Below, piece by piece: positions 37,748 through 46,400 of a DNA stretch of 64,000 nucleotides (its first letter is position 1; each line of letters begins with the position of its first letter). The translations under genes and the position numbers were made by a program. The stretch comes from Archangium gephyra (GTDB lineage Bacteria > Myxococcota > Myxococcia > Myxococcales > Myxococcaceae). The notes under the pieces are model-generated. The model saw nothing but the letters and a program-made list of their open reading frames with translations, did not search any database and was not told the origin of the DNA. Location: positions 62,001 to 126,000 of the forward strand of contig QFQP01000010.1 of NCBI GenBank assembly GCA_003243425.1, in the 5' to 3' direction.

Positions 37748-38175
37748 CGCTTCTCCAGTGCGTGCTCGAGTCGCTCGAGCGCTGCCTTCCAGCCCAGGTC
37801 ATGTCTCGAGCCCGCAGCACTCGACGGCTCGAGGTCGTGCGTCAGCGTAAGCAGCGTCGAACCCGGTGACGACGCCGCGAGTTCGACGCGCACCACGCTC
37901 GCTTCGACGCCCACGTGCGGCGCGCGCCACGTCATCACGATGCGCCGCAATGGAATGATCTCGAGGTACTCGCCGGTGGTGACCCCCAGCGCGTCATCGC
38001 CAGCTCGGAGTTCGACGCGGTACCAGCCGCCGACGCGGAAATCGTTCGTCACCCGCGCTCCCGTCGACGACGCGCAGGCCAACCACTCCGAGAGCAGCGC
38101 CGCTTCACTGCACGCCTCGAAGACCTCGGCGGGCGTGGCCGGCAATACGCGACTGAGGCGCAGCACGTCGCTCAC
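37744..38175 (-). CDS. SRPBCC / AHSA1-type lipid- or ligand-binding protein
   Basis: 143 residues from a GTG that overlaps the ArsR stop codon (GTGA). LRLSRVLPATPAEVFEACSEAALLSEWLA and FRVGGWYRVELRAGDD, then GEYLEIIPLRRIVMTW and GSTLLTLTHDLEP, is the standard AHSA1 (activator of Hsp90 ATPase homologue) sequence. These helix-grip proteins bind hydrophobic ligands. The pairing ArsR plus AHSA1 is a common bacterial couple. A longer open frame upstream lies within arsR and is not used here. Confidence 0.85.
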   Translation of the reverse strand: MSDVLRLSRVLPATPAEVFEACSEAALLSEWLACASSTGARVTNDFRVGGWYRVELRAGDDALGVTTGEYLEIIPLRRIVMTWRAPHVGVEASVVRVELAASSPGSTLLTLTHDLEPSSAAGSRHDLGWKAALERLEHALEKR

Positions 38176-38507
38176 CGCTTCCTCCGGCGCACCAACAACG
38201 ACTCGAGCGCGTCGAGCCGCCGTTCCCAATGCGCAGCGAGGGTCTCGAGCGTGTTTTGCGCACGCGCGAGGGCCCGGGGCTCGAGCCGACACCACTGCGT
38301 GCGGCCTTCGAGCGTCATCGACAGCAACCCCGCATCTGCGAGCACACGCACGTGCTTCGAGACCGCAGGGAGGCTCATGTCGAAGTGCGTGGCCAGTTCG
38401 CTGATGGAGCAGCGCTGGCGCGCGGTGCGGCGCAGAATTTCGCGGCGGGGCGCGCTGGCCAGCGCACGAAAGGCGCGGTCGAGGTCGGCGGAGCGTTGGT
38501 CAACCAT
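38172..38507 (-). CDS. ArsR-family transcriptional regulator
   Basis: 111 residues. DRAFRALASAPRREILRRTA, then CSISELATHFDMSLPAVSKHVRVLADAGLLSMTLEGRTQWCRL, is the canonical ArsR winged helix (recognition helix about residues 45-60). The metal-binding CxC of arsenic sensors is absent, and the sequence is of the group that pairs with AHSA1 proteins. It heads a four-gene operon (ArsR, AHSA1, NTF2-like, TfoX-like) in which every junction is a four-base overlap. Two matching palindromes lie over and upstream of its start, indicating autorepression. Confidence 0.9.
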   Translation of the reverse strand: MVDQRSADLDRAFRALASAPRREILRRTARQRCSISELATHFDMSLPAVSKHVRVLADAGLLSMTLEGRTQWCRLEPRALARAQNTLETLAAHWERRLDALESLLVRRRKR

Positions 38508-38517
38508 GTGGTTAACC
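38498..38517. promoter_or_regulatory. ArsR operator 1, over the start codon
   Basis: GGTCAACCA and TGGTTAACC flank TG and are complementary with one mismatch. The site contains the ATG of the ArsR gene. It shares the core AACCATGTGGTT with a second site whose centre is 40 bp upstream. Confidence 0.7.
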
Positions 38518-38535
38518 TTACCGCGAACACATGCA

Positions 38536-38559
38536 CAGGTAAACCATGTGGTTTACCTG
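38536..38559. promoter_or_regulatory. ArsR operator 2, perfect palindrome
   Basis: The 11-base arms CAGGTAAACCA and TGGTTTACCTG are perfect complements around TG. The site lies in the 60-bp gap between the HlyD-like gene and arsR, where the promoter of the ArsR operon is expected. Confidence 0.75.
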
Positions 38560-38567
38560 CGTCTCCT

Positions 38568-40766
38568 TCAACGCAGCGTCATCACCCAGGGCTTCTCGCC
38601 GCTGGTGAAGTGCAGCTCGGCCTTCTGGTCCATCAGCGCCGGTGAGAACTCGACCGAGCCCACCGCGGCGCCGTCACGCTGGAGCACCAGCTCGCGATCT
38701 CCGCTGCTCAACTTGAGCGTGCCCTTCGTCACCTGCGAGGGCACGTCGGCCACCACGTGCAGCCTCGGAGACACGATGCTCGCGAACTCCCCGCCTTCCT
38801 TCACCGTCACCGGGAAGTCCCTGGGCAGCACCACCACACCGGCTTCGGGAGCCTCGATGGCCGAGCGCTCGCGGTTCTTCGTCGCCGTCGCGGCGGCCGC
38901 GCGAATCTCCTGAATCTGCTTCTCCAGCTCCGCGCGCTTCGCCTCGTGCGTCAGCGCCTCGAGCGTGGCGTTGGCCTTCTCGAGCGCCTTCTGCTTGAGC
39001 GCCACCTTCTTCTCTGCCGCCGCCAGCTTCGCGCCGGTGAGCCGGCCGATGCCCTTCTGCGCGGCCTTCACCGCGAGCTCGGCCTTCTTCACCGCGGCCT
39101 TCTGCTTCTTCACCTTCGCGGGCACCGGGCGGCCGAGCGCGTTGATTTCCTTCTGCACCGCAGCCACGCGCGCCTCGAAGGCGCCGGGCGCGTCGTCGAG
39201 CGAGAACTCGAGCCGCGCCAGCACCGCGCCCTTCTCGACCACGTCACCCGTCTTCACGTCGGCGCTCTTCACCACGCCTTCGCGCGGCGACGTCGCCACC
39301 GCGAGCACCTGCGTCTTCAACGAGCACGGCACCTGCGCCTTCACCGCGACCGGCCGCAGCAACGCCGCAGCGGCGCCGAGCAACACCACCGCGGCGACCA
39401 GCACCGGCACCAGCACGCCGCGCTTCTTCTTCGGCAGCTCCGGCACGTCTTCCGGCGGCACCGCCTCGTCGGGCACCTTCTTGAACAGCCCGCTGGTGAA
39501 CGGCGCCAGCGTCTCGGCCGACGGAGGCCCGGTGTGAAAGCCGAAGCTCGCGAACGGATCTCCCGGGGCGCGCGGCTCACCGGCTGAGGGCCACATGGCG
39601 GGCGCGGTCGTCGACTCTTCCGCGGGCGGGAGCGGCAATGGCACACCGGCGTCGAGCTGCTCCTGCGCAGACCCGCCGCGCTCGATGCCCGGGCCCAGCG
39701 CCGGAGAAATGCCGTAGGGCGTGGTCTTCAGGTTGAGCGGCTTTGGCGGCTCGGCCACGTGCGTCGCGCGCGGCATCGCCAGAGACACCGGCTCGAAGCC
39801 CGACGCCGCTTCGGCGCCTGCCACCGGCAGCTCACGCAGCGAAGGCGTGGCCAGCATCTTCGAGCCGTACGGCGTGGTCTTCAGGCTGATGGGCGTCTGC
39901 ACCGGTGAGCGCTTCGGGTCGGTGTCGTCGAGCCTGACGGCCGCCGTCGACACCGGCGTGTGCAGGTCGTCGAACGGCACCAGCATCTCACCCGAGCCCA
40001 GCGCTTCGGCGTCGATGCGCTGCCGCAGCGCCGCGGCTTCCTGATTCGACGGGTCGGCGGCCACCATCGCGTCGACGTACTGCCGCGCTTCTTCGAAGCG
40101 GCTCGCGCGCATCAGCCGCAGCGCGCTCGCGTACAGCTCACGAACCTCGATCGTCCATTCCTTGCGCGGCGCCCAGGTGCTGGCGTCGGCCGCCGGCGCG
40201 TTGGTGTCGATGAACTGGTACGCGCGCAGCTGCTGCAGGAACGTGCGCAGCGTGGCCAGCGTCGCCGGAATGCCGAGCCGGTTCGCCGCCACGATGATTT
40301 CGCCCGCGGTGCGCCGCCCGTCGAGCATGCGGGCGATGGAGATCTCGAAGTCGTAGAGCGTGAAAGAACGGTCGAACGCGGGGTCGAACACGTCGAGCGT
40401 CGACCGCGAGCTCTTCGACGGCGTGATGATGAGGTCGTTGCGCAGCAACGGCACCACGTCTTCTTCCGTCTCGACGCCGGGTGACGAGGGCGAGAAGAAC
40501 GGCACCGTGGGCGCCGGCGTCGCCAACAGCCCCGAACGCTCGAGGCGCGCGAAGAACTGCTCGACCTGCCGCGGCTCGACGCTCACGCCCTGCAACAAGA
40601 CGAGGTCGGCCAACGCGCCCGCCGACACCGTGCCGTCCCAGGAGCGCAGCAACGTCGCTTCGACCGCGCTCAGTTGCAGCGTGGTGCCGGTGTCACGGTC
40701 CACCAGACCTTCGCCCTGCTCGCCCGACGTGAACTCGATGGAAGCCTTGAGGCCCGGCAACGACAT
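38568..40766 (-). CDS. PqqD-like / HlyD-type membrane-fusion adaptor
   Basis: 732 residues from ATG MSLPGLKASIEFTS. Residues 1-90 form a PqqD-like winged helix (GLVDRDTGTTLQLSAVEATLLRSWDG). Residues 120-260 contain a second helical domain and a TPR-like segment (LYASALRLMRASRFEEARQYV). Residues 290-440 are a low-complexity cytoplasmic linker with a repeated TTPYGxS motif. A membrane helix follows near 447-467 (GVLVPVLVAAVVLLGAAAALL), then a biotinyl-lipoyl-like hairpin (SPREGVVKSADVKTGDVVEKGAVLARLE), a Lys-rich coiled coil (about 530-640) and a second lipoyl half (IEAPEAGVVVLP). HlyD-type adaptors link inner-membrane transporters to the outer membrane. No ABC transporter or TolC is adjacent. 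Confidence 0.75.
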   Translation of the reverse strand: MSLPGLKASIEFTSGEQGEGLVDRDTGTTLQLSAVEATLLRSWDGTVSAGALADLVLLQGVSVEPRQVEQFFARLERSGLLATPAPTVPFFSPSSPGVETEEDVVPLLRNDLIITPSKSSRSTLDVFDPAFDRSFTLYDFEISIARMLDGRRTAGEIIVAANRLGIPATLATLRTFLQQLRAYQFIDTNAPAADASTWAPRKEWTIEVRELYASALRLMRASRFEEARQYVDAMVAADPSNQEAAALRQRIDAEALGSGEMLVPFDDLHTPVSTAAVRLDDTDPKRSPVQTPISLKTTPYGSKMLATPSLRELPVAGAEAASGFEPVSLAMPRATHVAEPPKPLNLKTTPYGISPALGPGIERGGSAQEQLDAGVPLPLPPAEESTTAPAMWPSAGEPRAPGDPFASFGFHTGPPSAETLAPFTSGLFKKVPDEAVPPEDVPELPKKKRGVLVPVLVAAVVLLGAAAALLRPVAVKAQVPCSLKTQVLAVATSPREGVVKSADVKTGDVVEKGAVLARLEFSLDDAPGAFEARVAAVQKEINALGRPVPAKVKKQKAAVKKAELAVKAAQKGIGRLTGAKLAAAEKKVALKQKALEKANATLEALTHEAKRAELEKQIQEIRAAAATATKNRERSAIEAPEAGVVVLPRDFPVTVKEGGEFASIVSPRLHVVADVPSQVTKGTLKLSSGDRELVLQRDGAAVGSVEFSPALMDQKAELHFTSGEKPWVMTLR

Positions 40767-40895
40767 GGGACGCGCACTGTGACGTGAAGCGCGGAATTCA
40801 TCACGCGCGAAAAGACGCCGCACAGCGTCGCACCCGCGAGACTCGACCGAGGCCAGCCGACGCCTCGATGCGGCTAACGTGCGACACGCCGGCCG

Positions 40896-42182
40896 ATGGA
40901 AGAACGCACCGACACGCTCGACTCGAGCCTGCTGAGCCACGCGCCGCTGCCCGCGCGGCTGCTGGTGCTCTCGGGCCCCGACGCGGGCAAGTCGCTCGAC
41001 GTTCGCGACGGCACCACGCTGGTGGGCAGTCACCCCGATTGCGCGCTGCAGCTCACCGACGGCGGCGTGTCGCGAAGACACCTGAGCATCGAGCTGGTCG
41101 GTACGCGCGCGCGCGTGCGTGACCTCGGCTCGAAGAACGGCACGCGCTACCTCGGCGCGAAGTTCACCACGCTCGACATTCCCCTCGGGGCCAGCCTCGA
41201 CCTCGGCTCGACCACGCTCGCGGTGCTGCCGATGCTGCGCGAGGGCGTGCTCAGCGAGCGCCAGAAGCTCGGGGGTGTCATCGGGCGGTCGACGGCGATG
41301 CGGCGGCTGTTCACCCAGCTCGAGCAGCTCGCGCCCACCGACGCCACCTGTCTGCTGCGGGGTGAGACCGGCAGCGGCAAGGAGCTCATCGCGCGCACGC
41401 TGCACGCGCTCTCGCCCCGCGCGGCGAAGCCGTTCGTCACTCTCGACTGCGCGGCGCTGACCTCGTCGCTCATTCAGTCGGTGCTCTTCGGGCACGTCAA
41501 AGGGGCGTTCACCGGCGCGGTGCGTGATTCAGAGGGCCTGGTGGCCTCGGCCGATGGCGGCACCTTGTTCCTCGACGAAATCGGCTCGCTGGCGCTCGAG
41601 CTGCAGCCGGTGTTGCTGCGGGTGCTCGAGACCCGCACGTTCCAGCGCGTGGGAGAGAACAAGGTGCGCGCAGTCGACCTCCGCGTGCTCGCGGCCACCA
41701 CCAGTGAGCTGCCGCAGCTCGTGAAGCAGGGGAAGTTCCGCAGCGACCTGTACTTCCGGCTCGCGAGCATCGTGCTCGAGGTGCCGCCGTTGCGGGAGCG
41801 CCTCGACGACGTGCCGTTGCTCGCGCAGCACTTCGCCCACGAGGCCGGGGCCCGCGCGCCGTTGACGCCCGCAGCGTTGTCGGCGCTGAGCGCGTGGCGG
41901 TGGCCGGGCAACGTGCGTGAGCTCCGCAACGCCGTCGAGCGCGCGGTGACGCTCGGTGAAGCGCCGATGGCGGTGTCGGCGAAGCCAGCAAGTACGCCCG
42001 AGGACTTTCACGCCGCGCGCGACAAGGCGCTGGCGGCCTTCGAGAAGAGCTACCTCGAGGCATTGCTGGCCCGGCACCGTGGCTCTGCGTCGGCCGTCGC
42101 CCGGGAAGCGGGCATCGCGCGCAGCTATTTGTACCGATTGCTGGAGACGCACGGCCTCGAGCCGGAGAAGTTCCGCGAATGA
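40896..42182 (+). CDS. FHA-domain sigma-54-dependent activator
   Basis: 428 residues. Residues 20-105 form an FHA domain (LLVLSGPDAGKSLDVRDGTTLVGSHPDC and SRRHLSIELV, SKNGTRYLG), which binds phosphothreonine. The AAA+ domain (about 125-360) has Walker A GETGSGKE at 156-163, the sigma-54 contact loop GAFTGA at 203-208, Walker B GGTLFLDE at 221-228 and the Arg-finger region FRSDLYFRLA. A Fis-type HTH ends the protein (GSASAVAREAGIARSYLYRLLE). It should activate sigma-54 promoters in response to Ser/Thr kinase signalling. Its stop overlaps the start of the PilZ gene, and it is divergent from the HlyD-like gene. Confidence 0.93.
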   Translation: MEERTDTLDSSLLSHAPLPARLLVLSGPDAGKSLDVRDGTTLVGSHPDCALQLTDGGVSRRHLSIELVGTRARVRDLGSKNGTRYLGAKFTTLDIPLGASLDLGSTTLAVLPMLREGVLSERQKLGGVIGRSTAMRRLFTQLEQLAPTDATCLLRGETGSGKELIARTLHALSPRAAKPFVTLDCAALTSSLIQSVLFGHVKGAFTGAVRDSEGLVASADGGTLFLDEIGSLALELQPVLLRVLETRTFQRVGENKVRAVDLRVLAATTSELPQLVKQGKFRSDLYFRLASIVLEVPPLRERLDDVPLLAQHFAHEAGARAPLTPAALSALSAWRWPGNVRELRNAVERAVTLGEAPMAVSAKPASTPEDFHAARDKALAAFEKSYLEALLARHRGSASAVAREAGIARSYLYRLLETHGLEPEKFRE

Positions 42183-42880
42183 GCGCTGGGAAGGAGTCAG
42201 CTGGTCGGCGGAAGCACGCGCGCATCGAGTCGAGCATCGTCTGCAACATGGCGACGGCCGCGGCGGTGTTCGACGGCGTGGTCACCAACCTGTCGCGCGG
42301 CGGCGCGGCGGTGCTCGCGAGCCTCAACGCGTCGGAGGTCGGTGAGACGGTGACGCTGATGCTCGAGCGTGAAGAGGGGCTCATCGCGCTGTCACTGGGC
42401 GCGACGGTGGTGCGGAAAGACGAGCAGCATCAACGCGCGGTGTACGGGCTCGAGTTCGCGCCGCTGCCTCCAGAAGAGGAATCGCAGCTCGACCTGTTGC
42501 TGCAGTTGATTCTCTCGGCCGCGGGCGCCGGCCGCCGTGCACACCCGCGCGTGGCTACGCTGGTCGAGGTCACGTGCCGCACCGAGAGCATCTTTCGCGG
42601 CTGGTTGAGGGACCTCTCGAAGGGCGGGCTCGCGCTCAAGAGCGTGCGCGAAGTGCCGCTGGGCAACCCCATCACCGTCTCGTTCGGCGTGGTGGGCCTC
42701 GAGCGGCTGGTGGAGGTGTCGGGTGAGGTGGTCAGCAGTCAGCCCGTCGACGGGGGCTTCCGCCTCGGGGTGAAGTTCACGCCGGTCGAGACCACCGAGC
42801 AGGCGCAGGTGACGCGCACCTTGAACCTGCTGCTGGAAATCGCCCTGCCCGACGGTGAAGTGCTCGACGACGAGGGCTGA
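42179..42880 (+). CDS. Protein with two PilZ domains
   Basis: 233 residues. PilZ domain 1 has R11-x3-R15 (RRKHAR) and N37-x-S-x2-G42 (NLSRGG). PilZ domain 2 has R120-x3-R124 (RRAHPR) and D145-x-S-x2-G (DLSKGG). Both carry the RxxxR and D/NxSxxG residues that bind cyclic di-GMP, although Asn replaces Asp in the first. ATGA overlap couples it to the FHA-sigma-54 activator, linking c-di-GMP and phosphothreonine signals on one transcript. Tandem PilZ proteins occur in myxobacteria; the target is unknown. Confidence 0.88.
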   Translation: MSAGKESAGRRKHARIESSIVCNMATAAAVFDGVVTNLSRGGAAVLASLNASEVGETVTLMLEREEGLIALSLGATVVRKDEQHQRAVYGLEFAPLPPEEESQLDLLLQLILSAAGAGRRAHPRVATLVEVTCRTESIFRGWLRDLSKGGLALKSVREVPLGNPITVSFGVVGLERLVEVSGEVVSSQPVDGGFRLGVKFTPVETTEQAQVTRTLNLLLEIALPDGEVLDDEG

Positions 42881-42987
42881 TCTTTCAGCTCTGAAATGAC
42901 GCGGTGAAAAGACGACACCTGCCGTACGCGGGCAGCGAGATTTGTTGCCGTGGCGGCGTGGTGCCGCACGTGCTCGCTGGTGTCTCC

Positions 42988-43378
42988 ATGGTCGCGAAGT
43001 ACGTCGACATCAAAGGGCCCGGGCTTCGACATCGTGAAGCCGGAATCGACCGGCGACGGCCCGCACGAGCACGCGGTGGAGATGGCGAAGTTGTTCGGCG
43101 CGGGCGGCCGCTACGAAGACGGGGCCCTGTTGATCATCACCGACCCCCACAAGACGCCCACCGCCGAGACGCGCCGCGCCTACGTCGAGGCACGCCGCAG
43201 AAGCCCGGTGACGACGGCGCTGGTGGTGAACTCGCTCACGCTGCGGGTCGCAGTGAACTTCGTCATTCGCGCCGCGGGTTCGGTCAGCAGGAGCGAAAAG
43301 GAAGCGATGTGCTTCTCGACCGAAGAGGAGGCCATCGACTGGCTCGAAGCGCAGCTGGCGAAAGCCTCATCGGCGTAA
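42988..43378 (+). pseudogene. SpoIIAA-like small protein with an apparent one-base insertion
   Basis: From ATG the frame reads MVAKYVDIKGPG and then loses sense. In the neighbouring frame the sequence continues with GFDIVKPESTGDGPHEHAVE, LFGAGGRYEDGALLIITDPH and FSTEEEAIDWLEAQLAKAS. Removing one G from the gggcccggg run joins both into a 129-residue protein. The C-terminus resembles the SpoIIAA-like/STAS-type family, in which FxxxxEAxxWL is typical. Whether this is a true mutation or a sequencing indel cannot be decided here. It follows the PilZ gene on the same strand. Confidence 0.55.
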
Positions 43379-43442
43379 ACGACGACGCCCGCCCTTCCAC
43401 GAGAGAAGAGCGGGCGTTTCAACTTCGTCTCGGCGCGTTGCT

Positions 43443-46400
43443 TCAGCGCTGACGACGGCGCCGAGCCAGCGCGACCAGGCCCAGCAGCGCGTACATCGCC
43501 ATGTCGGGGCTCGCCGTGCTGCAGCCGCAGCCACCGCCGACGTACTCCTGCTTCGGCGTGCCCCCGTCGGCGCCGCTGCCACCGCCCGTCGCAGTGCCAC
43601 CGCCCGTCGCAGTGCCACCGCCCGTCGCAGTGCCACCGCCCGTGGCTGAGCCACCGCCCGCCGCCGTGCCGCCCCCGGTGCCGCCGTCATCACCCGAACC
43701 GCCGCCCGTCGCCGAGCCGCCGCCGGTACCGCCGTCGTCACCGGAGCCACCGCCGGCGCCCGTGCCGCCGCCCGTCGCCGAGCCGCCGCCGGTGCCGCCG
43801 TCGTCACCCGAGCCGCCGCCCGTCGCCGAGCCGCCGCCGGTGCCGCCGTCATCACCCGAGCCGCCACCGGTGCCCGTGCCGCCACCCGTGCCGCCGTCGC
43901 CGCCGGAGCCACCACCGGTGCCGCCGTCGTCGGAGCCACCGCCACCACCGGTGCCACCGTCGGTCACGAGCGTGACGGTGAACGAGATGGCCGGCGTGGT
44001 CAGCCCGCTCTGGTTGCCGGCCGCGTCGGTCGCACGCGCCGACACCTCATGCGTGCCGTTGGCGATCGGCGAACCCGGCACGTAGAGCCAGTTGCCATTG
44101 GTGTCGGCCAACACGGTGGCCGCCGTCATGCTGTCGATGATGATGGACACCAGCGAGCCCGGCTCAGCGGTGCCCGAGAACGTCGGCGTCGCGCCCGTCA
44201 TCGCCGCCGCCGTCGGCGAGGTGATGACCGGAGCCATCGGCGCCACCGTGTCGACGCGGAACGAGACCGGCGCCGTCGGCGAGCTGGTGTTGCCGGCGCG
44301 GTCCGTCGCGGTGGCAGTCACCGCGTGCGTCCCGTCCATCAACGGAGTGGTCGGCGTGAAGGACCACGAGCCCGAGGCGTCAGCCACGGCCGTGCCCACC
44401 GGCGTGCCGTCGAAGCTGACGGCCACCGTCGACCCCGGCTCGGAGATGCCCGACACCGGCGTCAACGCCGTGGCCGTGACCGAGTTCGCGCTCGGCGACG
44501 ACACCACCGGCAGCGCGGGCGCCGTGGTGTCGACGGTCACCGAAATCGGCATCGACGGGCCTGACTGGTTGCCGCCTCCGTCGACCCCGCGCACCACGAT
44601 TTCGTGGGTGCCTTCGGGCAGCGCCGTGGTGGGCGTGTACGTCCACGCGCCGGCGCCGTCGGCGGGCACCGAAGCCACGAGCACGTTGTCGATGAACACC
44701 TGCACCGTGCCATTCGCTTCGGTGGTGCCCACGATGTCGGGCGTGGTGTCGTTGGTCGCAGCGCCATTCATCGGCGAGGTGACCGTGGGCGGCTGCGGCG
44801 CGGTGAGGTCGACCGTGAAGTTGGTCGCCGCCGACTGCGGGCCGTCGTTGCCGGCGAGGTCGCGCGCGGCGGCACGTACGTTGTGCGCGCCTTCCATCAA
44901 CCCGCTGAGGGTCACCGTCCACGCGCCGGTGTTGTCGGCGGTGGTCTGCAGCGTGCCCGCGCCGTCGATGGTGACGGTGATGTTCGCGCCCGGCTCAGAC
45001 GTGCCGCGCACCACCGGCGCCGAGGTGTTCACCGTGCCCGTGGGCGCGGTGATGACCGGAGCCGCCGGGGCCGTCACGTCGACCGTCACGTTGGCCACCG
45101 AGGGCGCGCTGCGCGTGATCGTGGTGAGCGACTTCTGCGTGACCGAGATGACGTGCAGCGCTTCGCTCAGACCGCTCGACGGCGTGTACGTCCACGAGCC
45201 GGCGGCGTCGGTCATCACCATCACCTCGGCGCCCGAGTCGATGGACACGTAGACCTCCGAGTTGGGCTGCGCCGTGCCGCTGATGGTCGGCGTGGTGTTG
45301 TTGGTACGTGAGCCGTTGGCCGGCGTGAGGATGACCGGCGAGGGCGGCACCGTGTTGTCGACGGTGAAGCTGACCGACGAGGGGCCGCTCTGGTTGCCAG
45401 CGGCGTCGGTGGCGCGCGCGGTGGCCGTCGCCATGCCGTTGGCCAGCGGCGTGCCGGAGGGCACGGTGAAGCTCCACGCGCCAGTGGTGGCGTCGGCGTT
45501 GGCCGTGCCCATGACCGCGCCGACGGACACGTTCACCGTGGCGCCGGGCTCGGCGATGCCGGCGATGGTGGGCGTACCCGTGGTGGTCGAACCCATCGTC
45601 GGGCTGGTGATGGTGGGCGCGTTGGGCGCGGTGGTGTCGACGCGCCAGGTGAACGTGGCCGGCGTGGGGTCGGCGTTGCCGGCCGCGTCGACCGCGCGAA
45701 TCTGAATGGTGTGCGACGCCTCGCTCAGGTTCGACACGGTGTGCGGCGACGTGCAGGCCGCGAACGCCGCGCCGTCGAGGCTGCACTGGAAGGTGGCCGT
45801 GGCGTCGGGCGAGTTGAACACGAAGCTGCCGCTCGTCTGGTTGGTGGCGGCCGGGGGCGTCATCGTCAGCACCGTGTCGGGCGGCGTGGCGTCGCGCGTG
45901 GTGGTGAAGGGCGCGCTGGTCACCGACCGCGGCGTGACGCCGACCTTGTAGTCGAGCTTCGCGCTGTTGGCGTACGCACCGTCGGCGGTGACGGCGACGG
46001 TGACGGTCACCGACCCCGTCTCACCGGGCGACAGGGTGCCCAGCTGCCAGGTGACGACGTTGCCCGCCACCATGTTGGGCGTCGACGCAGACACGAACGA
46101 GGTACCCGCGGGCAGCGTGTCGGTGATGACGGCGCTCTCGGCCACGCCGCTGCCGGTGTTGGCGTAGTTGATGGTCCAGGTAATCGAGTTGCCGTTGGTG
46201 ACCGCCGGGCCGTTGACGGTGACCGTCACGTTGGGCTGCGCGACCGCGGTGGTGAGGCTCGAGGCGAAGAGCGAGTTGAGCAGCAGCCGGGCGCCGTTGG
46301 TCAGCGAGTTGCTGCTCACCGGCGTGGCCGTCGAGTAGTCGTGGCCCGCGAGGTAGCTGATCTGCCCATTGGTCGTGTTGCCGTCGAGGTAGCCGCGCAT

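Noticed and set aside
40767..41495. N-terminal extension of the HlyD-like adaptor by about 240 codons
   Set aside because: It is antisense to the FHA-sigma-54 activator; the ATG at 40766 begins the domain.
43443..43957. Frame encoding an Ala/Arg/Val-rich repeat protein in the Gly/Thr linker region
   Set aside because: It is an out-of-frame reading of the tandem repeats in the MYXO-CTERM lipoprotein gene.
43558..43960. Possible CRISPR-like regular repeat
   Set aside because: Units are contiguous without unique spacers, keep a coding period of 3 and encode a Gly/Thr linker.
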